The position numbers and the translations under genes were made by a program. From Strix aluco (Eukaryota > Chordata > Aves > Strigiformes > Strigidae), in assembly GCF_031877795.1 (NCBI RefSeq), contig NC_133971.1:13556325-13620324 (forward strand): a stretch of DNA of 64,000 nt, written 5' to 3'. The notes beneath the pieces are model-generated. The model did not search any database. It was given only the letters and a program-made list of their open reading frames with translations, and was not told the DNA's origin. Within the stretch, counting starts at the first letter, position 1, and every line of letters begins with the position of its first letter. Of the stretch, positions 26,001 to 39,342 are shown one piece after another.

Positions 26001-29000
26001 ATGCAAATGAGGGTTATTTCTGTATATTCCCTGATGCTGTCTAAACTGGAGAAAAGTGAGAAATTGCAAAAGAATTTTAAACATATGCTTCAGTGCCTGC
26101 TCAGTTGAAGGAGTAGATGGTAAATGAGATTGCATCCTCCTTCAAATTGCAAATATACCAACCCAATAGCTGGTACCTCCCCCAGGTGATATTGTGCCAT
26201 ACTGATTTGTTGTACATTTGGTTTAGTTACTCTAAGAATTTCAGAAGGTTTGGAAATCCTTTCCAAAAAGCTTAATGATAGGACTTTATTTTGTGTAATT
26301 AAGACACCGCTATGGGCAATGGGCATATTTTAATGTTGAGAGCTGTTGAAGTGATGCAGTAAAAAAGTAATTTTTTCATTCTTCCCCTGATCACCACTCT
26401 TCTCTGAGGCTACTTTTATTTAACAGAGCAACTTTGGAATATCTGGTTTTAGTCTGAATATGTTCAGGTGTCTTTAAGCAACTTGCATTTTATGGGGTCC
26501 TACAGCTGATTATGTTCTTCTGTTACAGCCTCTTATTCTAGCACTGGCCATACTTTTTTTTTTTTTTTCTTAGGTGATTGACTGAATAGATTTTGAAAAC
26601 CATCAGGTTTTAATATAGCTAGCAAAAAATTAGTCCAAGTTGTAACTTTATAGTGAATCAAGCAAGACTATTTCTGTGATGCTTAGTTGGGTGCAATAGG
26701 AGGTCACATGCCAAAATACTGTTCAGTGCATACTGAGCAGCAGTTAAATGTAACCTTCTGAATTTTCAGCAGAGCTAAGTATACAAGAAGTGCTTGGGGT
26801 AAATAATGCAGGATACAGAATTTCTGTAGGAAGATGAAATTACAGGATGGATATTGTGCTCAGTGAAAATATTCATCTGGTGTTTACCTGGAAGGCACAA
26901 TGCTCATCAAATTACTGGAACTGAAAAAAAACATGCAGCATCTATTTGAGGTTTTCTTCAGGTATCCCTCAATGCTTATTAAACTAAGACAAAAGGTACT
27001 TGAATGACCAATATATAATCCATACATGATGACAGAATTTCAGGAAAAGATTTGGTTGCAATTTTATAAATCAGTGATTCATGCTAGAAAACGATACACC
27101 GATTCATACATGTAGATGTCATTTTTTGGCTTTAAAGTATACTTAGGTACATGCTCTAAAGGATGGTTACGAGGTTTTCTGGAGTTTTGGGGTTAAAGTG
27201 AAAATTGCAAAGACCGACTCATTTAGAAGAATTATCCTACATGAACATTGTAAAGAGCGAAAATTGTAACTCCCCTTCCCATCCCTTCTAAATCTGGGAT
27301 ATGACTGATGGTAGAAATTACTCTGCCTAAATTTCATTCTCAGTAAAATATTAGTGCTGAGTATAGCTGAATACAGAGTCATTTCAAAAGCTTAGATATG
27401 GGAGTTTGAAAAACTTACCTTAAAAGACATCGTTGTTCTTTTTTTCTTGTTCCTTAGAACTCCAGAAATCACATTGTAGATTTCTGAATGGAAGTAGTAG
27501 GAGCAGTCTCCTGTGGAGTGGCCATGCTTTCACTGTATTTCCCTTCTCTTCCAAATTTAAAACTCTTCAGTAGGGTGGCTTTTTACTGTCAAACGTAATG
27601 TGACCTCTGTCTCTATTGGATCGTAATACAAAGATAACTGAGATTTTTCTCCTGTGCAGGAGGATGCATCTAGTCTGAAAGTCAAATGATGCTTCTCGAA
27701 TTGAATTGCCAAAATTCACTTTGAAGCAGATGCAGTTTTAGAGCATGGCCTTCTTACTGAGGGCACTGCATTGACTCTGTCCTGTTCCTTCCCTCCCCTC
27801 CCAGGTTCACATTTGCCATCTCTTTGGGGATGGTAAACTGAGAACAGGTGGTGGGTAAACTTCTTGAGGTGCTGTGCTTGTGGGGATATATGTTCAGGTG
27901 GTTATTTTAAATATATGTCGTGGAGATGAAACAGTTCTCTCTCTTTATAAATAACATGGGAAAGGGATTTTTGTTCTGACCATCAAGTGTCAAATGGGTG
28001 TCTTGCATGCAACTTTTTGAGGAAAGTTCATGACTTTCTGAACTGCATTATTTATTTAAAAACTTTCAATTTAATTGGGAGATGGGGTAGTAGCAGAAAC
28101 CCTTGTCCCCAAGACAGAACTGATGGGCCCTTTCAGGAAGTCGGTGGTACCTTCTCCAAGGCTGACCCATAGGCATATTCTGTATTTCTTCTTCCAGTCT
28201 GACAGATGAGGCAATCTCCTGAGGACAGCAGCACAAGATCCTTGACTTCTATTTGCACAGCTATGTTTGGCTGACAGTTTGAAGTACTGCTCTGTGGATT
28301 TGCTGAAGAACTGCATATGCACTTTGTCTCAGTACTTCTGCTCTCAAGCACACTAATGCACATGTGTAGCTGTGTTCTAACCAAGGCAAAAGTAGTTTGG
28401 ACAATCTTTGTAAGACTTAGTGCAAAAATATATTGCGGAATTATTTTATTGTTATTTTAGTACTGCAAAGAAGCTTGCTGTTTCCCTTAATGGCAGACAG
28501 ATGTTTTACTTGACAAATCTGTATGAAGTTTTTATGAAGAAATTTGGTTTGACAACTTTTTGGTATAGTTGCTGATTAAAGCATGAGAAAAGAATACCAC
28601 CTGGCCTGCTATGTAACAGACCATACAGGGCTTTCTTGAATGGTTTTCCTTTTGAATAACAGCACATCTTTTTTTGAAAAACAAGGATTTACTTTTTCTA
28701 ACTTGATTATGTGAAGAATTAAAATCCTGAAAGCTGATGCTGGATTAGTGCAATGAGATCTTTGGGTTTTTTTTTTCCCTTTAAAAAAAAAATCTTAAAT
28801 AGACCACTAAATGCAGGCTCACAATTTCTGGAAAATAAATCTCATACAAATTGTGGAAGAATCAGATTTCGGGTTCTTAATCAAATGCGTTGCTGTTTCT
28901 TCAGTGACTGAAAAGTGCTCTTCTAGCACAACCTGCCTATGTCAGTGCTGTCTGGTGGGACATCAGTAACTGCTGCGCTCCTGCAAATTGTGTCCTAGCT

Positions 29001-32000
29001 GAACTAAAATACTAATTAGAAAAGATGTCTCTAAGTATTCAACAATTTCCTGTTGCTTTAAGTAGATGATGATGAACATTTCTCTGAGGAAGTAGGAGAG
29101 GAAGAGGAATCTCCTCACAGGATACTTGCTGCTCAAGATAGGAAGCCAATTTAAAGTCTTGACCTTAGACATTCCAGCATTTTATCTAATAAAAATGTTT
29201 TCACTTGGTGTGCAGGAAGGCTGTACTTCCTTTTCTCCTCCTAATCAGAAATCTTTTTATGAAATAGATGTGAGCATGAAGGATTATTTCTTCTGTGCCT
29301 GGGATAGATGTTAGTCAAGCATGATTTCATGCTGTGCCTCCTGTCCAGACACTGTCCTCTTGGTTCTGCAACTCTACAACAGGTATTTGCTGGGGCTTCT
29401 GGCAGCTGCTGATGCCTCTGGTGCACAGTTGGATGGACCCTGTGCTTGGCTTCCTCTGTAGTAGGCAGCTCTCTTAGCGTGACATGATCATAATGCTTCA
29501 GTTTAACACAACTGCTCTCAAATCTCTCTGGGAAACCGGGTTATTTTTCCGAATTAGCTGTTCCCTGCAAGGGATTACTGTGTCTTCCTCTACAGAGCAG
29601 TCCCTTCCTGCTTTGCCTCTGCTACTAGTAATTTTACTACTGTTTTTCTGTATTTTTTTATGGATAGCTAGGAAAAGGCATCTTTGTGCTTACATTGTCA
29701 TCTAGTACCAAATGACAGGTACTGTCAGTTCTTCTGCTTAGGAAGGTGGATTGATGCTCTGAGGATGTGTGGCTGGTGAGGAGATGAATACTAAATTGGT
29801 TTTCTTACCTTATGTTTTAGATGTGCATTTCTTTGCTTGGGGGACTCCTTCCTTTCAAAGAGCAGGAGAAATTCACACCCTTCTGGCAATTGGGGAAAAT
29901 TCTGAATGTTGGGAGTTAGGATATCGTCGGACCTATGGAGCAGTCCTTTTGCCACTAACATTCTCTTTTGCATGTTCCTCACTGTCTTGTGAGATCTCAG
30001 CTGAGGTGATCCTCACCCAACAGAGCTGAGATGCCAGCCTCTCTTACCCAGTGGACTTTAGTTTAAAAAAATAGAGGTAAAAAAACGTATATGATAGCAG
30101 ATGTACATTGGGCATTTGGCATTTTAGACCTCAACTCTGCAACAAAGGCTGGTGTATTTTTGAAACAAAAGCTGGCAGCTGTCAAAATAGGATGTCTTTT
30201 CATCAGCATTATCAAGTAAATGAGTGGCATAAGATTTGGAATAAAATTGAGAGCTTGTAATGCTGACTGCAGTTAACGTGATCGTGCTGGTAACTGGGGT
30301 AATAACCTTGTTTAAACACAGGAAGCTGAAAGAACTGTAGACATCTTAAGAACATAGCATGCAAAAATGTAGGTAAATAGTTGTCACTTGCTGTTCAAGG
30401 ATGTGCTTATGCAGATGTACTGTGTGCTTCCTGCTGTTGGCATTAAGGGGTTGTGTTCATTGCTGTGTGGCTGCTTGGAAGTATCTGACTGGTTCTTGTC
30501 TGTTTACTGGGTTAATGGGGAATCAGTTCTTGGCTGCACAGTTACTCATGTGAGCAGAGGTACCTTTAAAAAGTTCTTGCTTACTCTTCAGCTTCTTCAG
30601 AAGTCACAGCACAAATTCTTGTGCCTGTAGCCCTTCTAAAAATCTTTAACATTTCAGAGGAGGCAAGTTTCATAATACTGTCATCCTCAAGCTGATTTCT
30701 GTAGGCTCCTTTGAGGAAACCTTCCAGCAGAACTTCAGGTAGATGGTAATAAATAAAGCAGCATGGGGGGAATATTCTACAGAGTGTCTTGAAAAACACG
30801 AGTTTATCTTCCAGCTACATTGGAAGCCTTTTCTCTTTTTATTTTATATCCTGTTCTCAGGGATTGTTAGTTAATAATTCACACGTACTACAGTTACCAA
30901 TTAAAGAAAAATTGAATTTGAAACAGCAGTAGGTTCAATTAAATATATTTGGGAATCAGTTATTTCTATTGCTCAGGAAGTGAGTTAAATTATTTAAAAA
31001 GTACCAGTAGCTAATTACCATTCCTGAGGAATTAAACACTTTCAGGCTCTAAAACTTGGGACTGAAACCCAGAAAAACCCAAGCCAGTTCAAGACGAAAT
31101 AAATGTTACTTAGTTGGTTTGAGTGTATGTATGAAGCTGATGACAGTCCTTACAAAAATGCAGTCAAACATTGCCAGAAATCAAATCTTTAATTTGAGCG
31201 TGTGGTGTAGAATAGCATATTAGATTGTGTGTACAGCAAAATGAAGTAGATAGATATAAAAGGAGAGAGTTGGAATTCTTGCTTAGTCACAAAAAATGGA
31301 AAGTGAATCTGTTTCTTTTAGAGTGCCTTGATTTCCCACACCCCTCCACCTCTCAGTGAGCACTCCTTACCACTTACACAGAAGAAAGTATGCATGAAGA
31401 GGAAAAGGTCCTTCCATTACATGGTATGCATATTACTGTAGCAGATTGGGTTTACTTTTTTCTACTGATGTGTTCCATAATTGGGTACATTGGTATGCCA
31501 TATTAGTCGTGTTATGGTTATTTGCCATGGACTACAGGAAAAAAGATACTTGTTTCTGGATGGAAACTTGCAGATTTTCCTGTTTTGGTGAGAAGATACA
31601 TCTCTTCAACACGCATTGCTGTTTCTGATAGACTTCTCATAAGGCAACTGTGTCTTTTTCCAGAAAAGCTAAACTAAGCAGAGAGTGAACAGTATGAAAA
31701 ACATTTTATCTGTTTGCTTTTAGAAGGAAAAATATAACAAAACCACAAAGCTGGCTGCGTTAAAACAGCACAAGGATAGATCTAAGTTAAACTATATTGA
31801 TTCTTAGTAGGAGAGAGTTGAGATGATTATTGTTAGCTTTTTCTCATAAGTCTGTCTTTCCTACTAGTAGGGACCTTTGACTTGTCCTTTCATGGACACA
31901 GCTTGGTGCCAGCCTCATTGCAGGGTACCTTTCATAGCAAGAGTGATGCTCTGAAGTGTTGCTGGTTGTACAGCAGTGCACACAGTATAACTGTCCAACA

Positions 32001-34589
32001 GAAGTCTGCTTGTTAGTCATGGTTTCTTTTATATTTTAAATCTTTGCTTCCAGTTGAATGTTTGCTAATTGATTCCATAGGCTGGTGCAAGTAGCTTGAT
32101 AGCTTGAATAAATCCCTGCGTGTCTGGCATGTGCTCTTTTACTATGGTTGGACTATTCTGGTTTGCAGTTAGCCTTTTGAATGCCAGTACTGTGTATACA
32201 GCTATCTAAATGTCCTGTTAAGTTTCAGCTGGACTGTAAATAGCCTTCCTCTCCTGCTCCTTTCCATTGAGCTTACAGATGGTGTTAGTCTGACTCAAGG
32301 CTGATTTGCATTCTTGAGCAAATAGCTCTGGAGAAGTTCCCCAGGGCAAGTTGACAGGGTTGCTCTCGATATTTAGTCATGCAGAATAAACTTGCTTTTG
32401 AGGACCCAGAGTTTATGGACACTATAGTTTCATAAAATCTAACTGGGGAATACTTCCTTTTTTCGGCAATTAGTGTCTTGATTAATTTTCTAGGGCTTCT
32501 TTTTTTTTTTTTAGTAAAATTTTAGAAATATGTTAGTCCTGATCCTCCTGGTAAAAAATAATAATTTCAGGAGATTGAGAAAATTCACACATGTAATTTT
32601 GAATATTTGAATTTTGGTGCATTGGTGGAAAGGAATACCAAATAAATCGTTAAAGTAATATTTACACTTGATGACAATTTTTTCATAAAAAAATTAAGAA
32701 GTTGGCCTTCTGTGTTACAGAGTTGATGGGAAGTTGCAAGAGGGAACAGGATGTAACATCAGAGATTTTGGTAAAAAACCTGAAACTTTGCCCTGGAATA
32801 CTGACAGGGGACTTGTGCTTGAAATCAGTTTGAGTTTCCAAATGTTACAAGAGGGCAAATTAATTTTTGACATGGTGATACCTGCATTTCTGTGCTGTTT
32901 TCCATGTGATTAAATTGTTTTGATACATGAAGGTAAATTTTTTTTTTTTTCCTTTAAAGCAAGGCTTACACTTTCTCAGGTCATTGCAGGAAGAATGAAT
33001 TAAGCATTTGAGGGTAACTCCCAATGCAAAAACACATTTGTAGCAGTTGTTTTCCCTGAAAATAAGCTAAATGTCATTCCTATCTGAACACACTTCAGAA
33101 GGGCGATCTTCTCTATATAAGACTCTTAGAGAACCCTGTTGAAAGTGTTTCTTCAGCCCAGATACATAGTGAATCACCTCTGTGTGGTAGGTCAAGAGTG
33201 AGGTTAATAGTTTCATCTTGATGTGCTTTGTGTCCTTTGGACAAATGCAAAATAACACCTGTATGTCCATATCTCCATGGCAGCTGTCAAATTGTTTACT
33301 TGATTAAAAGCAAGTATCAGTTGAATCACATAGTGTTTATTTGAGATCTCTCAACATGAAGTTCTGATATTGGCACAGTTTGTTAACAAGTTAGAGAACA
33401 GAAACTGCTCTTCTATTGTGACTGAAGCTCAATAGACCCAGGAAGCTACATCTGATAAACTTGCATCATTCATGTGACATTTTAGTAGTAAATTCAAGGA
33501 AAAGATTCTGCTACCCAGAGATGCAGACAAGCTAGTTGTCTTGTCTGGTATGTTAATGAAGTTACCTGCATGTTTTATGGTGTGCAGAACCTGAACTTTC
33601 TGTTGTTGAAATTTAAGATGCATTTTTTTAACATGATACACTCTGAGTCTATTAAGGAATAAATTCACATATAAAAGTGCAACTGGCTTCAGATTATTTT
33701 TATTATAGTAGGTATTTTTCATCTTGGTTGCAAACATGTCACGCTTCCTTCATGTGTTAGGCCTTGCTTTCCTTCTTAGGTAACCTTGGTAACTAATATT
33801 GTAGCTTTTCTGAAGAAATTAGTTATGTGTCTTCAAATAGCTCAAATTAGTGCCATTAAGCATGATTGTTGGTAATTGTTTGTATGGAAAACTTTTAAAT
33901 ATTGCATGAAAGGAGAAAAATGAAATTATTGAACATAGCCCCTGTATTCTTTGTACTGGATTTGCTTAATTTTTACTGCATTAGTGAGTAAAAGGGGGCT
34001 TGCAAAGTCTTTTCCAAGTCCTAATGATTTGATGTGGACACACTGGTGACTTGAAAAATGTATTTTTCTCATCACTTATATTCTGCATCTCAGTGCTGTA
34101 AATTAAACAGATTGCCTAATTGTATGCAGTGGATCACTAGCTAACATCAAAAAGTAACATTCCTTGTTAGCCTGATGCAGCTTGTTTACAAGTAGTTGAT
34201 ACTTGAGTAAACAGTATGTAACCAAAGAGTTTAAAAAGCCTTTAGTTTGGAAGGTTGTGGTAGCTTTTAGTGCTTTCTTTGACCAAATTAGGGACTTTTT
34301 CCTGCTGACATGCTGACCGTTTCTTTGTGTGTTTCTTTATTCCCCCTCTTTCCCCCTGTGCCCCCTTCAAAACAAAAAAAGAAAAGAAGAGCTGAGGTTA
34401 TTGCAGGTAGCACTTGGTTGACAGGAGCCTACCATGAGAGGTAACTTAAGATGTTGCCATAGCTGTTTTAAATGCCCTCTTGGTCAGAAGTTAATAATCA
34501 GCAGTTATGAAGGTGTGCTTTCAGTTTCTGACGAGGCAAATATTGACATTTTTAGTGGTTATTTCAGATTCGTGATAAATATGTGTTTA
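20011..34589. other. Long repeat-poor intronic stretch
   Basis: About 14.6 kb without any transposable element that I recognise with confidence. It is AT-rich, with a T16-like tract near 26553. It holds an exon-like segment at 20224..20344 and a 110-codon open frame at 23528..23860, neither matched to a known family. Confidence 0.5.
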
Positions 34590-36558
34590 GAAGAACTACT
34601 TCAAGCAAGAGACCTCCCTGGCTTAACTGCAAGCTTCTGAGTCAGCTCAAAACCAAAAGAGAAGTGTCGCAGAGGTGGAAAAACAGATGAATACCTGTTG
34701 AGAACTACAAGGGCATTATCAAGGCGTGCAGAGATGCAGTTAGAAAAGCAAAAGCTCAGCTTGAACTGAAATTGGCCAGAGATGTCAAAAACTACTAGAA
34801 AGGGTTCTTCAGGTACTTAACAAGTAGAAGCAGAAAACACTGGCCCACTGTTAAACATGGGAGGTGAATTAGTCACCAACAACGCTGAAAAGGCAGAGGT
34901 TTTTCAACCCTTTCTTCACCTCTGTCTTTATCAGCACTGTTGGACCCCAGGTCTTGGGAACAAAAATCCAGATCGATGCAAACACAGTCTCACTATCAGT
35001 GAAGGAAGAGTTGGTATGCAAGCTATTACAGGAGCTTGACCCCTACAAATCGATGGGCCCTAACAGTATTCACCTGAGCGAGTTAAGAGAGCTGGCTGAC
35101 ATCAGTGCAAGGCCACTCTTCATAATCTTTGAGAAGTCATGGAGATCGGGGGACATTCCAGAACACTGGAAGAAGGCTAATGTCACCCCCATCTGCAAGA
35201 AGGGCTTAAGGGAGGATCCAGGAAATTAAAGGCCCATCAGTCTTACTTCAGTCTCTGGGAAAGTTACGGAATGAATCCTCCAGGGGGCTGTCACAAGTCA
35301 AATGAGACATGTGGTTGGGAAAAGCCAGCATGGATTCACCAAGGGCAAATTGTGCTTGATAAACCTGATCGCCTTCTACAACTGAGTAACCTGCTCAGTT
35401 GATGTGGGGTGAGCAGTGGGCATTATCTCCCTGGATTTCTCCAAGGCTTTTGGTGTAGTTCCCCACAGCTGCCTCCTAGAGAAACTGATGCATTATGGTC
35501 TAGATGAGTGGTCTGTGCAGTGGGTGGGGAACTGGCTGACAGGCCACACCCAGAGGGTGGTGGGAAACAGCTCCTTCTCAAACTGGCAACCTGTCACAAG
35601 TGGGGTACCTCAGGGATAGATCTTGGGCCCAGTGCTGTTTAATATCTTCTAAGTCATCTGGATGGTGGGATCAAGTGTACCCTGATGAAGTTTGCTGATG
35701 ATACCAAACTGAGTGGGGAAGTGGACACTTCAGAAGGGAAGTGTAGGGAGACCTGGATAGGCTGGAAGAGTGGGCTAACAAGAACCTTATGAAGTTCAAC
35801 AAGGACAAGTGTAAGGTTTTGCACCTGGGAAAACATAATCCAGGAGTGCAGCTCAGACTGGGATCTATCTGGCTGGAGAGCAGCTCTCTGGAAAGGGACC
35901 TGGGGTTCTGGTGGACAACAAGATCAACTTGAGTGAACAGTGTGCTGCTCTGGCAAAGGAGGCCAGCAGGATGCTGGGTTGCATCAATGAGGGCATCACC
36001 AGCAGAGATAAAGAAGCCATTATCCCACTCTACTCAGTGCTTGTCAGGCCACACCTGGAATACTGTGTTCAGTTCTGGTCCTCGCTATACAAAAAAGATG
36101 TGGACAGGCTGGAGAGGGTCCAAAGAAGGGCCACAAAGATGATCAAAGGACTGCAAAGCCTGCCATATGAGGAAAGGCTGAGAGAACTGGGTTTGTTCAG
36201 CCTTGAGAAGGGAAGGCTTAGGGGAGACCTCATCACCATGTTCCACTATTTAACAAGGGACTACAAAGAACATGGAGACTCCCTTTTTATGAGAAGTCAC
36301 ACAGAAAAGACAAGGGTAGTGGGTACAGTTTACTCCTGGGGAGACTCCTGTTGGACACGGGAGGAAAACTTTTCACAATAAGAACAACCAGCCACTGGAA
36401 TAATCTCCCCAGGGAGGTGTTGCATTCCCCAGCGTGGGACATTTTTAAGATTTGGCTGGACAGAGTGCTGGGCCATCTTGTCTAGACAGTGCTTTTGCCA
36501 AGAAAGGTTGGACCAGAGGATCCTTGAGGTCTCTTCCAACCTGGTATTCTATGAAGTT
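34590..36558 (+). mobile_element. CR1 LINE, 3' 2 kb, degenerate
   Basis: This 5'-truncated CR1 lies in the MAST4 orientation and starts in the linker before the reverse transcriptase (LLSQLKTKREVSQRWKNR, then KACRDAVRKAKAQLELKLAR). It continues through KSMGPNSIHLSELRELADI, FIIFEKSWRSGDIPEHWKKA, ISLDFSKAFGVVPHS, SNWQPVTSGVPQG and KFADDTKLSGEVD. That last phrase holds the FADD box, at about 35690. It then reads EYCVQFWSSLYKKDVDRLE to the terminus GGTATTCTATGAAG. Several stops and frameshifts lie in between, for example the in-frame stop right after VPQG at 35620. It is a different subfamily from the copy at 17330, with a shorter LDFSKAF version and a different tail. Confidence 0.95.
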
Positions 36559-36559
36559 C

Positions 36560-37089
36560 TAAAACTATTGCCATAAAACAGTTATAAGTGGGGGAGCCTG
36601 CCTGGGAAGGTCCTTCTCCATGGTGTCTCCTCTCAACTAAGCTTCAAAACAAAGCATTCATTATGCTGTGGTTTCCTGGTCACCTGCAAACTTTCCAGGA
36701 TTTATATGAACTTGGCCCAAGTCTCTGTCCTGAGTCTTGTTTCCCTAGGAAGTGGGGTCTGTGACAGCTCTGTGGACGGAGAGGAGTCCCTCCATGCTAT
36801 CAAGAGCTCTGGGAAGGTGGGCAGTGGTCGAGGAGCAGGGGCTGGTGTAGTGCCCCTGCTGGACACGAGGCTTAACTTGGGGTGCACTGTATTGCACAGC
36901 AGAGGAATTGCCCTTAGGGAAATCCTTCACAGCAGCTTCAGAAGGTTCTCTGCTCAAGGGACCGCTTACATGTGCAGTTCCTGTGCAGTCTGGAAAATGG
37001 GACAGTCAGTTTTAGTTAAGAGTCAGTCTTGAGTGGAGTCTTTGAGAGCTTTGCCAAGACATCGTTCAGTGATGGTGGAGATTGTGGGA
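36560..37089. other. GC-richer unclassified patch after the CR1
   Basis: This half-kilobase is visibly less AT-rich than its surroundings. It has a 108-codon + strand open frame at 36706..37032 and overlapping open frames on the other strand. I recognise neither a domain nor a repeat family. It may be an unclassified repeat or an older insertion. Confidence 0.4.
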
Positions 37090-37144
37090 GCAGGAGACTG
37101 GGCTGGATGACCTGAGAGGTACCTTCCAGCCTGGTGTACTTCTC
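37090..37144 (+). mobile_element. Possible CR1 tail fragment
   Basis: GGGCTGGATGACCTGAGAGG followed by TACCTTCCAGCCTGG resembles the last 50 bases of CR1 (GGATGACCT..GAGGTCCCTTCCAACCTGG). It lacks the terminal ATTCTATG repeats and is very short. Confidence 0.4.
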
Positions 37145-39342
37145 GTCATTTTCTGTTTTCCTGCTGCTCCCACTGCTCTGTTGTCTTAATGCCACATCAG
37201 CCATGCTGCCTTCATGTTTCCTTGACACAGGCAGGAAACACAGGTTTTCTTGTAAGTAATAGGAAGAGCACAGAGCTGAGGCAAAGCAAGGCTTTTGGTC
37301 CACCCCTCCCACCCCCCCTTTCCACTTGTAAAGGTGGGGCGGAAGAAGGTGGTATTTTCTAATAGACTTCATAATAACTAAAGTAGGACAGTCCTCACAA
37401 TACACAAGAACACCTTATATCCTGTCCTGTAATACCTGATTTAAATGGGAAATAAATTCCTTTTAAGTAATACAGACATATGTAATGAATTACATTAATA
37501 TGAATATCAGCATGCAACAGTGAAGCAGTTAAAGTCTAAGGGTAAATGTTATTATTTTGAAACTGTGGGAAGAAAACAGACTTTGTCCAAAAGATATTTA
37601 TAATTGTGGTATATAGAGACTTTAGAACATGGAAACATTATGTGTAAGGAAGACTTAATTACATTCTTCGTGGCTGCACTTAAGTTGGATGTAATTGCAG
37701 TCCTGTTTGTTAGTTAATTATGTAGGTATTTGAAAATCAACCAAGTTTGTATAAGATCAGAACATAGGGAAAGCAGTGCACTTCATGCAAAATTGGATGT
37801 GCCTGTGGGCATGTAAGGTGTGCTCTGCCACTCCTGGGTTTCAGTGAGTGCATGTAGGCTTAGGCTTGCCGTGTAGTGGGACTCATCTGTAAAGCAAGGT
37901 TGTGTTTCTAGGATTAAACTACACAAACTTAACACAACTCATTGTGGTACCTGCTTTGTCACAACCTGTGTGTTTTTACTCAGACTGACCCTTCTGCTGC
38001 TTGGTACCCATTCAGCTGGATTCCCCGTGCTCCCTCTTGAAGAGCTACCACTAGGGTGAATATACCTGCTTTTGCTGAAGAGCAGGATCTCTGATTCCTT
38101 CCTTGTTTGCTGCTCAGCTCTTCAGCCTGGTTTGCTGAAATTGTAGTAGTAGTTTGAAATGAGCTTTATTCTCCCACAAGATTGTCTAAAAGCGATTTCC
38201 TTAGTAGCATTTATAGTTGCTGTTTTTTCTTGTAGATGCTAGACAAGACAGACTCTATACTGTGCTCTCTGTACAGCTGCTCTCTGGGGAATGAGAGGGG
38301 ATGGGAAACTGCATGGGTTTTTTTGATTGGTTTTTAAAGTAACTGTCTCCTGTCTAAACAAAAAATTTCTTGTCATCCCTTCCTGTTGCATTATGTGGCC
38401 TGTGACTTGTGACCCCATGCTGGGAAAAAGTTTCTTGTGATTGAGGATTGTCACATGTCTTGTCAGTAGCATCTTTGGGAAGTGAGAGGCTGCTGTGATT
38501 GCACCTCCAACTCAGACCTGTGCGCTTTCCTTTGCTGACTTTGGGGGGCCCTAGCTGTGTTCCTGAAGTGCAAAGCCCTGGGATAATGTATCAAGATCCT
38601 TTGCGCAGTGATCCTACGGTCTCATTCCCTTTTTTCTTTCCTTGGGCAATGAGTAATCAAGACAACCGATAGCTGTCAAACGTCTTCTAATGTGATTCTT
38701 TTCAGTAGTGTAAAGTAGAAAAACACCTTCAGTCCTTTGCTGCTCCTGGTGTCCCTTTTGGGTTTGACTTTTTCTGGGGATTTTGGGATTTGCCTGGATT
38801 CAGTTGCTGCTCCTTTGCAGTTTGATACCTCCCCAGTTAAGCCCTGCATTGTCCCAGGTATTGGCTCTCTTCTGATCAAGAAAGTTCCCTCTTCCATGAG
38901 CTGGTGCTTTGGTTTAAAGCTGCCCCTGTGTGAGTCAACAGGTTTTGTCTCTGGAAAGTTGTTTTAGTACTTAATCTCTTTGTTCCTTCTTAGGAAGGCT
39001 CTGTTACTTCAGATCCAACTTTTTCATGGCAAAAACTAATTCTATGAACAGTAAGCTTTTATCTGGGGAAAAGAGGGGCTTTATTTATTTTGGATAATGA
39101 AGAAGTGACCAGTTTATAAGAAAACAGTGAAGTCCGTTCCTTTTCTTAGCATGTGTGTGGGTGTCGAGCTAATAAAGTGAAAATCTTGGATCATATTTGG
39201 TAAACTTTGTGTGAATTGATTATGTGGGCAGAAATATAAATGGAGTATAAATAGGCAAAGACAACTTCATAGTACTTTGTTGTTTTGAAACTGTTTCTTG
39301 GTAGATGTTCGTAGTGGTTTCATATTCCCCTAGTTAACCCTG
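37145..39342. other. Unique intronic sequence
   Basis: No gene or mobile element is recognised. Short open frames have no identifiable domain. Confidence 0.5.

Noticed and set aside
35911-36381. 156-codon + strand open frame with reverse-transcriptase-like text
   Set aside because: It is the C-terminal part of the degenerate CR1 at 34590..36558, not a separate gene.
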